Assembly (NCBI RefSeq): GCF_017908035.1
Contig: NZ_JAEQMU010000011.1
Coordinates: 35,429-99,428 of the forward strand
From: Sphingobacterium tabacisoli
Lineage (GTDB): Bacteria > Bacteroidota > Bacteroidia > Sphingobacteriales > Sphingobacteriaceae
Direction: 5' to 3'
DNA: 64,000 nt
The notes under the pieces are model-generated. The model was not told where the DNA came from. It saw nothing but the letters and a program-made list of their open reading frames with translations, and did no database searches. Positions within the stretch are counted from its first letter, which is position 1, and every line of letters begins with the position of its first letter. Both the position numbers and the translations under genes were made by a program. This document shows, in pieces, positions 23,346 to 32,266 of this stretch.

Positions 23346-24169
23346 CACACAACAATGACTTCATCAGTTTTACTGATCTCGATGAGATTGTATACCTGTT
23401 GAAAAACATTTCGGAATTTGACCTTAGTGGTTATTCAAAATCATCGCTCAAACGCCGGGTGGAACGTTTTCTAATTGTAGAAAAAATGGATTTGGTGGAC
23501 TTAAAAAATGCTATTCTAAATATCGATGGTTTTGAAAACTATTTCATACAGGAACTCGTCGTTAATGTGACAGAGATGTTCAGAGATCCTGACTTTTTCA
23601 AACAGTTAAAAGCGAAAACTTTCCCCTACCTAGAGACTTATCCTCAACTCCGGCTATGGAGTGCAGGATGTGCTACAGGCGAAGAAGCATATTCATTGGC
23701 AATCCTCTTAAAGGAGAATAACCTGTTGGACCGATCATTTTTATATGGTACCGACGTTAGTTTAAAGGCCTTAGATTTTGCCCGAAAAGGGGTTTACCCC
23801 CTGGCCAAGATGAAATCTTATACAGACAACTTTAATAAATCGGGGTTAACATCGGAGTTTTCTTCCCACTATACAGCGATGTATGATGCAGCCATCATAA
23901 ACAATGAGTATAGAAACAAAGTTTTATTTTCGACACACAACCTTGTCTCAGACAATGTATTCAACGAGTTTCAATTAATACTATGCCGTAATGTGATGAT
24001 ATACTTTGACAAGGAACTACAAGAGCGTGTATTAAACCTATTCTATCAATCATTAGCGCTTTTCGGTTTTCTGTGTTTAGGAACTAAAGAAAGTCTCTAC
24101 GGACATCCCATAAAGAGTAGATTTAAAGTCGTAGACAGTACGCTCAATATTTACCAAAAAATTAAATGA
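23333..24169 (+). CDS. cheR: CheR-type protein-glutamate methyltransferase
   Basis: 278 residues. An N-terminal helical CheR_N region (residues 12-70, SGYSKSSLKRRVERF) is followed by the SAM-binding methyltransferase domain with LWSAGCATGEEAYSLAI (motif I), the GTDVS loop and the ILCRNVMIYF signature. CheR methylates glutamates of chemoreceptors. It lacks a C-terminal TPR extension. The ATG lies inside the end of the upstream kinase gene, and its TGA overlaps the next ATG (ATGA), so expression is coupled. No chemoreceptor or cheA is in the window; the methylated target is therefore unknown, with the neighbouring kinases as candidates. Confidence 0.92.
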   Translation: MVRLAHNNDFISFTDLDEIVYLLKNISEFDLSGYSKSSLKRRVERFLIVEKMDLVDLKNAILNIDGFENYFIQELVVNVTEMFRDPDFFKQLKAKTFPYLETYPQLRLWSAGCATGEEAYSLAILLKENNLLDRSFLYGTDVSLKALDFARKGVYPLAKMKSYTDNFNKSGLTSEFSSHYTAMYDAAIINNEYRNKVLFSTHNLVSDNVFNEFQLILCRNVMIYFDKELQERVLNLFYQSLALFGFLCLGTKESLYGHPIKSRFKVVDSTLNIYQKIK

Positions 24170-24744
24170 AAGGCAACGCAGATAAAATAGTGCTCATCGG
24201 TGGCTCGGCAGGCTCTTTATTACTGATTACAGAGATATTGGAATACCTCCCTGCACAACTAGGTTATGCGCTATGCATCATCATCCATCGCAGTCCGACA
24301 TTCAGCTCCGAAATAGAGCAAAACCTCTCGAAAAAATTGAATCGACCTGTGCTAGCTGTGGTAGACAAGATGCCTATCGAAAACGATATCATCTATTTTG
24401 CTCCCCCAGGCTATCACCTTCTTATTGAGCCCGACAAAACCTTTGCTCTGGATAGCTCGGAGCATGTCAATTACGCTAAGCCTTCGATTGATGTTCTCTT
24501 TGAGACCTGCGCGCAAGTATATCAAGCAAACTGTAGTGCTTTTTTGCTATCAGGAGCTAATGCAGATGGTGCCCATGGATTAAAGACCGTTGAAGATTTT
24601 GGAGGGAAGACTTTTATCCAAAAACCAGAAGAAGCATTGATCGACACCATGCCGCTTTCGGGAATACAGGAAACCAACACATCTACTATTCTTAAAAACC
24701 AAGAAATAATACGTTATTTTAGCTACAATCTCCAGTCAACATGA
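24166..24744 (+). CDS. cheB: CheB-type protein-glutamate methylesterase, catalytic domain only
   Basis: 192 residues comprising just the CheB catalytic domain. The Ser-His-Asp triad can be seen in IGGSAGSL, IIIHRSP and LSGANADGAHGL. The receiver domain that normally controls CheB is absent, as in the CheB copies of CheB/CheR signalling units that Bacteroidota place with hybrid kinases. It should remove methyl groups added by the CheR encoded just before it. Both junctions are 4-base ATGA overlaps. Confidence 0.92.
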   Translation: MKGNADKIVLIGGSAGSLLLITEILEYLPAQLGYALCIIIHRSPTFSSEIEQNLSKKLNRPVLAVVDKMPIENDIIYFAPPGYHLLIEPDKTFALDSSEHVNYAKPSIDVLFETCAQVYQANCSAFLLSGANADGAHGLKTVEDFGGKTFIQKPEEALIDTMPLSGIQETNTSTILKNQEIIRYFSYNLQST

Positions 24745-26363
24745 AAAACATAAACTTATTAATACTTGACGACAAAGAAGAAAACATTATAAGCTTACAG
24801 GCCCTTCTAGCGGACATCGAGAATATCAATATTATATGTTCGACGGACCCCAATGAGGCGCTGAAGCTCTGCTGGAAGAATGACATTGCTTTAGCTCTTG
24901 TAGATGTACAGATGCCCGAGATCAATGGCTTTGAGTTTGTTTCATTATTAAAATCCAATCCTAAAACCAGCCATATCATGGCGGTCATGGTCACAGCTAT
25001 ATCCAAAGAGGACAAATACCTTATCAAAGGCCTACAAAGTGGCGCAGTAGATTACCTGTACAAGCCCTTGAATCCAGAAATTACCATTGCCAAAGTAACT
25101 TCTTTCATTAAACAGATTCATATTCAAGAAGAGATCATTCAAAAAAACATTGAACTAGAAGAGTCGAAAAAAGCACTGATACAGGCTAATCAAGAGGCAG
25201 AACAGGCCCGCAAGTCCAAAGAGATATTTTTAGCAAACATGAGTCACGAAATCAGAACTCCGATTAACGGAATCAAAGGTATCGTACACATGTTGAAGAA
25301 TGCCAATCTAAACTTTGAACAACTGGACTGGGTCAATAGATTGGAGATCGCATCCAATTCACTACTGCTCATTATTAATGATATTCTCGATATCTCCAAA
25401 ATCGATTCCGGAATGATGAAAATCGAAATGGAGGATTTTCATTTCACCAATCTGCTTTTAGATCTAGGACAAATGTTCAAGATTAAAGCTTCCGATAAAA
25501 AACTAGATTTCGATGTTATTCTAGACGCAAAACTACCAACACACGTACATTTCGATTCTCTCCGCCTCGAACAGGTCATTAGCAACTTCGTATCGAACAG
25601 TCTAAAATTTACGGAAAGAGGAAAAATAACCCTCGCTGTAGAATCCTTAGAAACGAAAGGTGATATCCATAAAATCAAGTTTTCAGTCAGTGATACCGGA
25701 ATCGGTATCAAACCGGATTCTGTCGACAAAATATTCCTCGCTTTTGAACAGGGCGATGATGGTATCACCAAAAAATTTGGAGGTACTGGACTTGGCTTGG
25801 CCATTGTAAAACGGCTTGCAGAGCTATTGGACGGTGAAGTCCATGCAAAAAGCATTTATGGGCAGGGCTCTGAGTTTTCTTTTATCGTAGACATCAAAGC
25901 GGCAGAAAATACCATAAAAATAAAACGGGAGACCAATCTACCCTACTCCCAATTTCCAAAGCTGGACGACATCAATATATTGGTTGCTGAGGACAACGAA
26001 CTGAACAGCTTTATGCTAGCCCACATGTTACAGACCTGGAACTGCAAGGTGACGGTTGTCAAAAATGGAAGACTAGCTTTAGAGGCTCTAGAGAAAGACA
26101 ACTTTGATCTGGTATTGATGGACACGCATATGCCCGTCATGAGTGGCTTTGAAGCAATCAAAGAGATAAGGGGCAACATCAACCCCACACGTAGACAGAC
26201 ACCGATAATTACCATCTCCGCATCTGTACTCGAACACGAACAGCAAGCTGCATTTCAAGTCGGCGCTGATGAAGTAATCGGCAAGCCATTTGAACCCACC
26301 GAACTCTACAAAAAAATAACTAAAATATGTCGTCCTGAGAAAGTCAGTAATTTGCCATTTTGA
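24741..26363 (+). CDS. Soluble hybrid histidine kinase, REC-HisKA-HATPase-REC
   Basis: 540 residues with no membrane segment. An N-terminal receiver (about 1-125, Asp near 55 in LVDVQMP) is followed by a coiled coil (130-160), HisKA with His near 169 (NMSHEIRTPINGIKG), an HATPase (GGTGLGLAIVKRLAELL) and a C-terminal receiver (Asp near 460 in LMDTHMPVMSG). The N-terminal receiver marks it as a kinase driven by phosphotransfer, most simply from the upstream hybrid kinase. It is the last gene of the operon; no terminator hairpin is obvious after it. Confidence 0.93.
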   Translation: MKNINLLILDDKEENIISLQALLADIENINIICSTDPNEALKLCWKNDIALALVDVQMPEINGFEFVSLLKSNPKTSHIMAVMVTAISKEDKYLIKGLQSGAVDYLYKPLNPEITIAKVTSFIKQIHIQEEIIQKNIELEESKKALIQANQEAEQARKSKEIFLANMSHEIRTPINGIKGIVHMLKNANLNFEQLDWVNRLEIASNSLLLIINDILDISKIDSGMMKIEMEDFHFTNLLLDLGQMFKIKASDKKLDFDVILDAKLPTHVHFDSLRLEQVISNFVSNSLKFTERGKITLAVESLETKGDIHKIKFSVSDTGIGIKPDSVDKIFLAFEQGDDGITKKFGGTGLGLAIVKRLAELLDGEVHAKSIYGQGSEFSFIVDIKAAENTIKIKRETNLPYSQFPKLDDINILVAEDNELNSFMLAHMLQTWNCKVTVVKNGRLALEALEKDNFDLVLMDTHMPVMSGFEAIKEIRGNINPTRRQTPIITISASVLEHEQQAAFQVGADEVIGKPFEPTELYKKITKICRPEKVSNLPF

Positions 26364-26545
26364 GTGGGAGGCCAACCTATAGTTCTTTTATTTTTAGTAC
26401 CTTTAAGCGTTATATTCACAATGACAGAAGTTGCATAAAAGCAGCCTCCGCAGGAAGGAAGTATTCTTTTAGCAGCTTCATTAAACAAAATGAAACAGGT
26501 ATAGCAGTACGTCGTATGCTATATCCTTAATTTAATCAAATTTCA

Positions 26546-27079
26546 ATGAAAAAACTATTTTTTATCCCTGTCCTAGCAGCAGTTGTCTCTTTAGCAGCTT
26601 GCGGAGGAAACAACACGAAAACAGAAGGTTCGACAGAAAACAAAACAGAAGAGACTGCATCGGAGCCTACAGTAGAGACGGTACCTGGTATTGAAAACGT
26701 AACAATATCAAACAACTGGACTGTAGAAGGTAATGACCAAATGAAATTCAACACGGAATTGATCCGTGTAAAAGCAGGAGAACCTTTGGAATTGACATTG
26801 AAAAATGTGGGTAAAATGCCAAAGGAATCAATGGGCCATAACCTGATAATATTAAAATCCGGTGTAGACCTTCCTACTTTTGGTGGCGAAGCAGCGGCAG
26901 CCGCAGATAACGAGTACATTCCTAAATCGGCATTGTCATCTATCGTAGCGCACACTAAACTATTAGGCCCAGGTGAAGAAGATAAAATCTCTGTAACTTT
27001 GGAAAAAGGAGTATACACCTATATCTGTAGCTTCCCGGGACACTATGCATTAATGCAAGGTAAAATCGTAGCGGAATAA
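26546..27079 (+). CDS. Azurin-family copper lipoprotein
   Basis: 177 residues. The signal peptide ends LAAC (Cys19 lipidated), followed by a Thr/Glu-rich linker. The azurin fold keeps its copper ligands: His in SMGHNLI, and the C-terminal loop CSFPGHYALMQG with Cys, His and Met. It is a membrane-tethered single-electron carrier, probably in the periplasm. A possible partner is the cbb3 oxidase encoded 25 kb away or another cytochrome c oxidase, though nothing here proves it. Followed directly by a strong terminator. Confidence 0.9.
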   Translation: MKKLFFIPVLAAVVSLAACGGNNTKTEGSTENKTEETASEPTVETVPGIENVTISNNWTVEGNDQMKFNTELIRVKAGEPLELTLKNVGKMPKESMGHNLIILKSGVDLPTFGGEAAAAADNEYIPKSALSSIVAHTKLLGPGEEDKISVTLEKGVYTYICSFPGHYALMQGKIVAE

Positions 27080-27089
27080 TATTACATTC

Positions 27090-27138
27090 CCTCATAAATT
27101 ATAAAAGGCACGGTTTCGTGCCTTTTTATTTATGAGGG
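27090..27138. terminator. Nested palindromic terminator after the azurin gene
   Basis: Inner stem AAAAGGCACG-GTTT-CGTGCCTTTT (27103-27126) inside an outer palindrome CTCATAAAT ... ATTTATGAG. It can act in both directions. Confidence 0.9.
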
Positions 27139-27211
27139 TTTTTTGACTCAATATTTTGGAATTACTTGGAGATAAGTCTTAACTTAGCCTCAAAATTTAA
27201 AATTCGCAATC

Positions 27212-28618
27212 ATGCAATACGATGTTATAGTTATAGGTAGTGGTCCTGGCGGTTATGTAGCCGCTATCCGTTGCGCTCAATTAGGTCTAAAAACTGCAGT
27301 AATCGAAAAGTACAGTACGTTTGGAGGAACTTGTCTTAACGTAGGCTGTATCCCTTCCAAAGCTTTACTTGATACTTCAGAGCATTATCACAATGCAGCT
27401 CATTCTTTTGCGACTCATGGAATCAGCCTTAGCAATCTTAAAATAGATGTTAAGAAAATGATCGAGCGTAAAGATGATGTTATAGCCCAAAACACAGCAG
27501 GAATCACTTATTTGTTCAAAAAGAATAAAATCGACTCGTACGAAGGTGTAGGTTCTTTTGTCAACAAGAACACGATAAAAATCACTAAAAAAGACGGTAC
27601 CACAGAAGAACTTACAACTAAAAATGTAATCATTGCAACAGGTTCAAAACCGACAGCATTGCCATTCTTACCTATCGACAAACAACGTATTATCACTTCT
27701 ACAGAAGCCTTAAACCTTTCTGAGGTTCCTAAACACCTTATCGTTATTGGTGGTGGAGTAATCGGTCTTGAATTAGGATCTGTTTATGCTCGATTAGGTG
27801 CTAAAGTATCTGTAATTGAATACGCTAAATCAATCATCAGTACAATGGATGGTGGTCTAGGTAAAGAATTACAACGTGTTCTAAAAAAATCTTTAGGCAT
27901 GGAGTTTTTCTTGGGACACAAAGTAACTGGAGCAACAGCAAAGGGTAAAAAAGTAACTGTTACTGCTGAAGATAGTAAAGGACAGGCAGTTTCTTTCGAA
28001 GGTGATTACTGTATCGTATCTGTAGGTCGTGTAGCTTATACAAAAGATCTAGGCTTAGAGAACATTGGAATCACTCCAGAAGAGAGAGGCAATAAAATCC
28101 CTGTAAACGATCATTTAGAAACAGTTGTTGAAGGCGTGTATGCTATCGGCGATGTGATCAAAGGAGCTATGTTGGCCCACAAAGCAGAAGACGAAGGTAT
28201 CTATGTTGCTGAGCGTATCGCTGGACAAAAACCACATATCGATTACAATTTAATCCCTGGGGTAGTCTATACATGGCCAGAGGTAGCATCAGTAGGTCAG
28301 ACTGAAGAGCAATTAAAAGAAGCAGGTAAAAAATACAAATCAGGATCATTTTCTTTCAAAGCGTCTGGTCGTGCGAAAGCATCTGGAGATACAGACGGAT
28401 TTGTTAAGGTATTGGCAGATGCAGAGACAGACGAAGTATTAGGTGTCCATATGATTGGTCCACGCGCGGCAGACATGATTGCTGAAGCAGTGGTAGCGAT
28501 GGAATACAGAGCATCTGCAGAAGATATCGGTAGAATCTGTCATGCTCACCCTACGTTTACCGAAGCATTGAAAGAAGCTGCATTGGCCGCTACGGCTAAT
28601 AGAGCTATCCATGCTTAA
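27212..28618 (+). CDS. lpdA: Dihydrolipoyl dehydrogenase (E3)
   Basis: 468 residues of the pyridine nucleotide-disulfide oxidoreductase family. The FAD site is at the N-terminus (VIGSGPGGYVAAI), the redox-active disulfide in GTCLNVGCIPSK, the NAD site at about 180 (VIGGGVIGLELGSVYARLG), and the C-terminal His-Glu pair in HAHPTFTEALKEA. It reoxidises the lipoyl groups of 2-oxo acid dehydrogenase complexes; the NVGC form of the disulfide motif is the type usually paired with 2-oxoglutarate dehydrogenase. A distinct paralogue lies 1.1 kb downstream. Confidence 0.93.
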   Translation: MQYDVIVIGSGPGGYVAAIRCAQLGLKTAVIEKYSTFGGTCLNVGCIPSKALLDTSEHYHNAAHSFATHGISLSNLKIDVKKMIERKDDVIAQNTAGITYLFKKNKIDSYEGVGSFVNKNTIKITKKDGTTEELTTKNVIIATGSKPTALPFLPIDKQRIITSTEALNLSEVPKHLIVIGGGVIGLELGSVYARLGAKVSVIEYAKSIISTMDGGLGKELQRVLKKSLGMEFFLGHKVTGATAKGKKVTVTAEDSKGQAVSFEGDYCIVSVGRVAYTKDLGLENIGITPEERGNKIPVNDHLETVVEGVYAIGDVIKGAMLAHKAEDEGIYVAERIAGQKPHIDYNLIPGVVYTWPEVASVGQTEEQLKEAGKKYKSGSFSFKASGRAKASGDTDGFVKVLADAETDEVLGVHMIGPRAADMIAEAVVAMEYRASAEDIGRICHAHPTFTEALKEAALAATANRAIHA

Positions 28619-28645
28619 TCCTAGAAGAACTTAGAAAAACAATAG

Positions 28646-28703
28646 AAATGCCTTTTGCTAAAACCGTTCAATAACACGGATATAGGCGAAAGGCATTTTT
28701 CCT
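28646..28703 (+). terminator. Terminator after the first E3 gene
   Basis: AAATGCCTTT ... AAAGGCATTT (arms 28646-28655 and 28689-28698) with a small inner hairpin CCGT/ACGG, followed by a T-rich stretch. Confidence 0.75.
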
Positions 28704-28732
28704 TTATAAAAACTTAGCTTAATTTTACGCCT

Positions 28733-29143
28733 ATGAACTTTCACACACGAAAATGGGTAAAACCTGAGGATTTGAATCCCAACGGTTCTTTATTTGGTGG
28801 TACACTATTGCGATGGATTGACGAAGAAGCGGTAATCTACGCTATTGTACAACTAGGGAATCCACATGTGGTCACGAAGTTTATTTCAGAGATAAACTTT
28901 GTCAGCTCAGCGAAACAAGGGGACATCATCGAACTGGGGATAACCGCCACAGAATTTGGAAGGACTTCCATTACAATGCGATGCGAGGTAAGAAATAAAA
29001 TAACAAGAAAAACGATTCTGTCTATTGATAAACTGGTTTTTGTCAACCTTGATGCTGAAGGTACGCCAACACCTCATGGCAAAACAGAAATCACTTATGC
29101 CTATATGAGTGTAGACAAATTTACAAAGGACGGTACATCATAA
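28733..29143 (+). CDS. Hotdog-fold acyl-CoA thioesterase
   Basis: 136 residues with the YciA/BFIT-type hotdog pattern: N-terminal PEDLNPNGSLFGGTLLRWID (the central helix with the active-site Asp), then FVSSAKQGDIIELG and the Arg/Thr-rich strand. Such enzymes hydrolyse acyl-CoA thioesters; the chain-length preference cannot be read. It stands between terminators and is transcribed alone. Confidence 0.88.
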   Translation: MNFHTRKWVKPEDLNPNGSLFGGTLLRWIDEEAVIYAIVQLGNPHVVTKFISEINFVSSAKQGDIIELGITATEFGRTSITMRCEVRNKITRKTILSIDKLVFVNLDAEGTPTPHGKTEITYAYMSVDKFTKDGTS

Positions 29144-29169
29144 CGTCCTTTGTAAAAATTAGGTATATC

Positions 29170-29505
29170 TTATAAGGTATTAACCGCTTTTTGGGGAGCA
29201 GCTATCTCTTTCTTAACATCGCGTTCGACCCAAAAAGAAACAATAGGAATCAATGATACCACAAAATACTTGACCACTCTCGAAAACTTCCAGTTGTAAG
29301 TCTGCCAACAGGCAAGCAAAAGTATCACAAACAATACCACCAAGAAACCATGAATAGATCCAGCAATACGGACTGCACCGTTTCTTATATCATCAGGAAC
29401 TTCCATAAAGTGATGTAAAACATACTTAATAGGCATAGCAATAAAGAATAGAATAATCGTGGAAATAGCCTCCCAAAGAGCAACTTGCTGAAAAATACGT
29501 ATCAT
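29170..29505 (-). CDS. DUF3817 family membrane protein
   Basis: 111 residues from the ATG at 29503-29505; the frame is open seven codons further to a TTG, but that part lacks an ATG. Three hydrophobic helices (VALWEAISTIILFFIAMPI, IHGFLVVLFVILLLA, VVKYFVVSLIPIVSFWV) and the conserved HHFMEVP and GSIHGF texts place it in DUF3817, small integral membrane proteins of unknown function common in many bacteria. The minus-strand sequence TATTTTTG (complement of 29524-29531) could be its -7 element. Confidence 0.8.
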   Translation of the reverse strand: MIRIFQQVALWEAISTIILFFIAMPIKYVLHHFMEVPDDIRNGAVRIAGSIHGFLVVLFVILLLACWQTYNWKFSRVVKYFVVSLIPIVSFWVERDVKKEIAAPQKAVNTL

Positions 29506-29539
29506 GGTATAAATTATTTTCAGCAAAAATAAACCAATC

Positions 29540-29584
29540 TTTGACCTCTAGGGCATCATTTGACAGAATTGACTAGCCTTTGAC
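29540..29584 (+). repeat. Three TTTGAC direct repeats at 19-20 bp spacing
   Basis: TTTGAC occurs at 29540, 29559 and 29579, nearly two helical turns apart, in the divergent region between the DUF3817 gene and the second E3 gene. Their even spacing suggests a phased protein-binding site. Confidence 0.35.
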
Positions 29585-29726
29585 AATCTATTCCTCTGGA
29601 CCTCATGTTTTTATTCATTACCATTTGATTGTCAGATTAAGTATGGGTGCCCTTCGAATACAGTCTTTAGAAGCCAAAAGAACTGAAACAGCGACCAATA
29701 ATACCGATACTTTCAATAAAAAAATG

Positions 29727-29734
29727 TATTTTTG
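29727..29734 (+). promoter_or_regulatory. -7 promoter element of the second E3 gene
   Basis: TATTTTTG, matching TAnnTTTG, 34 bases before the ATG at 29769. The -33 element is poor. Confidence 0.4.
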
Positions 29735-29768
29735 ATAGCAAATTGTTTAATATAAATACAGAAAATAT

Positions 29769-31157
29769 ATGAACTACGACATCATCGTGATTGGAAGTGG
29801 CCCAGGTGGTTACGTTGCAGCCATACGTGCAGCTCAACTAGGCTTTAAGACTGCCGTTGTAGAGCGTGAGGCTTTGGGTGGCATCTGCTTGAACTGGGGA
29901 TGTATACCAACCAAGGCTTTATTGAAAAGTGCACAAGTTTTCGAATACCTAAACCATGCTGAAGAGTACGGTATTAAAGTACAGGGTGGAGAAGCAGACT
30001 TTGGCGCAGTTGTGAAAAGAAGTCGCGGTGTTGCTGACGGTATGAGCAAGGGTATACAATTCTTGATGAAAAAAAACAAGATTGATGTTATATTGGGTAC
30101 TGCCAAAATTAAAAAAGGTGGTAAAATCGATGTAAAAGCAGCAGACGGAAGTACTAAAGAATACACTGCAAAACACACGATCCTAGCGACTGGTGCACGT
30201 TCGAGAGAATTGCCAAACCTACCGCAAGATGGCAAAAAAATCATCGGATACCGTCAGGCAATGAACCTACCAACACAACCTAAATCGCTTGTAGTTGTTG
30301 GTTCTGGTGCAATCGGTGTTGAATTTGCTTATTTCTATAATGCAATGGGTACTAAAGTAACTATCGTAGAATTCATGGACAGAATCGTCCCTGTTGAAGA
30401 CGAAGAAGTATCTAAACAACTAGAAAAATCACTGAAGAAAGCAGGAATCGATATATTAACAAAATCTGAAGTACAGTCTGTTGATACAAGCGGAGCGCTT
30501 TCTAAAGTAAGCATCAAAACGGCTAAAGGGACGGAAGTAATCGAAGCTGAAGTCGTACTTTCGGCTGTGGGTATCACACCTAACATTGAAAACTTAGGTC
30601 TAGAAGAAGTTGGGGTAAAGGTCGATAAAGGTCGCGTATTGGTCGATGACTACTACAAAACAAATATAGACGGTGTATATGCAATAGGTGATATCGTAAA
30701 AGGACAAGCTCTAGCACACGTAGCTTCTGCAGAAGGTATAACCTGTGTGGAGAAAATCAAAGGTCTACACGTTGAGCCAATTGATTACAATAACATCCCA
30801 GGATGTACTTATTGTTCTCCTGAGATTGCATCTGTTGGATACACAGAGAAAGCTGCTCGCGAAGCAGGATATGAAGTTAAAGTTGGTAAATTCCCTTTCT
30901 CAGCTTCAGGCAAAGCTTCAGCAGCAGGTGCTAAAGACGGTTTCGTAAAACTAATCTTTGACGCCAAATATGGTGAGTTTTTAGGTGCACATATGATTGG
31001 AGCTAACGTTACTGAAATGATAGCGGAAATTGTTGTCGCTCGTAAGTTAGAGACAACAGGTCATGAAATGATTAAATCAGTACACCCGCACCCTACAATG
31101 AGCGAAGCCATTATGGAAGCGGCAGCTGATGCGTATGATGAAGTAATCCACTTATAA
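29769..31157 (+). CDS. lpdA: Dihydrolipoyl dehydrogenase (E3), second copy
   Basis: 462 residues, same architecture as the gene at 27212 (FAD site VIGSGPGGYVAAIRAAQLG, NAD site VVGSGAIGVEFAYFYNAMG, C-terminal HPHPTMSEAI) but clearly diverged: the disulfide motif reads GICLNWGCIPTK, the form usually found in E3 of pyruvate or branched-chain complexes. The two copies probably serve different 2-oxo acid dehydrogenase complexes. E1 and E2 genes are not in this window. Confidence 0.92.
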   Translation: MNYDIIVIGSGPGGYVAAIRAAQLGFKTAVVEREALGGICLNWGCIPTKALLKSAQVFEYLNHAEEYGIKVQGGEADFGAVVKRSRGVADGMSKGIQFLMKKNKIDVILGTAKIKKGGKIDVKAADGSTKEYTAKHTILATGARSRELPNLPQDGKKIIGYRQAMNLPTQPKSLVVVGSGAIGVEFAYFYNAMGTKVTIVEFMDRIVPVEDEEVSKQLEKSLKKAGIDILTKSEVQSVDTSGALSKVSIKTAKGTEVIEAEVVLSAVGITPNIENLGLEEVGVKVDKGRVLVDDYYKTNIDGVYAIGDIVKGQALAHVASAEGITCVEKIKGLHVEPIDYNNIPGCTYCSPEIASVGYTEKAAREAGYEVKVGKFPFSASGKASAAGAKDGFVKLIFDAKYGEFLGAHMIGANVTEMIAEIVVARKLETTGHEMIKSVHPHPTMSEAIMEAAADAYDEVIHL

Positions 31158-31176
31158 GACGCCATCAGATAAACAT

Positions 31177-31210
31177 AAAAAAGGCAGATTATAAATAATC
31201 TGCCTTTTTT
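31177..31210. terminator. Bidirectional terminator between E3 and LacI genes
   Basis: AAGGCAGATTAT / ATAATCTGCCTT, 12-bp arms, with A-run before and T-run after; its right edge touches the stop codon of the converging LacI gene. Confidence 0.9.
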
Positions 31211-32219
31211 ACTTTAAGACCAACTTAGAGGGAAATACAACTTCCTGCGGTTCTATTTTATCACTGCTGTCGAGAATTTCAAAAAGTATCTCCGCAGCTT
31301 TCCTCCCCTGCTCATCGGGATATTGTTCTATGCTCGCCAAAGGCGGATTCTCCATATATTTCCAAAGCGGGTAATTAGCAAAGCTGATAAAATGCATATC
31401 CTGTCCTACACTAATTCCTTTGCCACGGGCATACTTGATGACATCTAGCGTCACGAAATCATTGAAAGACACAATTGCAGAAGGTCTTTCAGGCAACACA
31501 CATAACTGCTCCATCGCGGCCTGATTACCTCCCTCCGTAAGGTCGGTATGTACAACATACTTTTCATTAAACTCGTAGTTGTTCTTAATCAGTGCCTTTT
31601 GAAAAGAAGCTGTCCGCTCGGCTGCAGCCAATAAAGTCTCCGGACCATTAATCAGCGCAATATTTTTGTGGCCACGGGAAATAAAAGCTTCAATCGCTTC
31701 TTCCATACCTGAAGCAAGATCACAGTATACGCGATGTACTTCGTTAGATTCGGGTACGCAGTCAAAGAAGACAACCGGAATCTGTGAACTAGCCAACACA
31801 TCAACAAAACTTAGATCGGTGGTATTTTTTCCCAAAGACATCAAAATACCATCGACACGATGCTTCTTGAAGGTTGTGATAATTTGAGTTTCTCTATTGG
31901 CATCATCTAATGATTGCCCTAATAACACGGTGTATTTTCGATCTTCAGCAATCCCCTCGATCGCACTGATAGCAGAAGAGAAAAAGGGTTCAGACAATGT
32001 TGGTAAAATAACGCCTATTGTAAATGTTTTACGCTGTTTGAAAAAGATAGCCGTTTGGTTGGGCTCATAATTTAACTCTTCAGCCATTTTTTTAACCCGC
32101 ATAGTGGTGACCAAGCCAATACTTGGATGATCATTCAATGCTCTAGACACCGTAGATGGCGATATCTTCAACTTTCTTGCTATTTCCTTAATAGTAGTCG
32201 GTTTGTTCGATTTCATCAT
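31209..32219 (-). CDS. LacI-family transcriptional regulator
   Basis: 336 residues. The N-terminal helix-turn-helix and hinge are typical (TTIKEIARKLKISPSTVSRA, LNDHPSIG), followed by a periplasmic-binding-protein-like effector domain (TIGVILPTLSEPFFSSAISA, DGILMSLGK, PVVFFDCVP). Family members usually repress carbohydrate-use genes and respond to a sugar or sugar phosphate. No transporter or glycosidase is adjacent, so the effector is unknown. It may be the last gene of the leftward series that starts with the ABC ATPase at 35560 (47-base gap to the S41 gene). Confidence 0.92.
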   Translation of the reverse strand: MMKSNKPTTIKEIARKLKISPSTVSRALNDHPSIGLVTTMRVKKMAEELNYEPNQTAIFFKQRKTFTIGVILPTLSEPFFSSAISAIEGIAEDRKYTVLLGQSLDDANRETQIITTFKKHRVDGILMSLGKNTTDLSFVDVLASSQIPVVFFDCVPESNEVHRVYCDLASGMEEAIEAFISRGHKNIALINGPETLLAAAERTASFQKALIKNNYEFNEKYVVHTDLTEGGNQAAMEQLCVLPERPSAIVSFNDFVTLDVIKYARGKGISVGQDMHFISFANYPLWKYMENPPLASIEQYPDEQGRKAAEILFEILDSSDKIEPQEVVFPSKLVLK

Positions 32220-32266
32220 GACACAATTCTATTTTTTTATAAACCTCCTCATATCCAAAGATAACC

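Noticed and set aside
29506..29526. TTG start for the DUF3817 gene
   Set aside because: ATG at 29505 gives the usual family length, and the TTG overlaps a possible -7 element.
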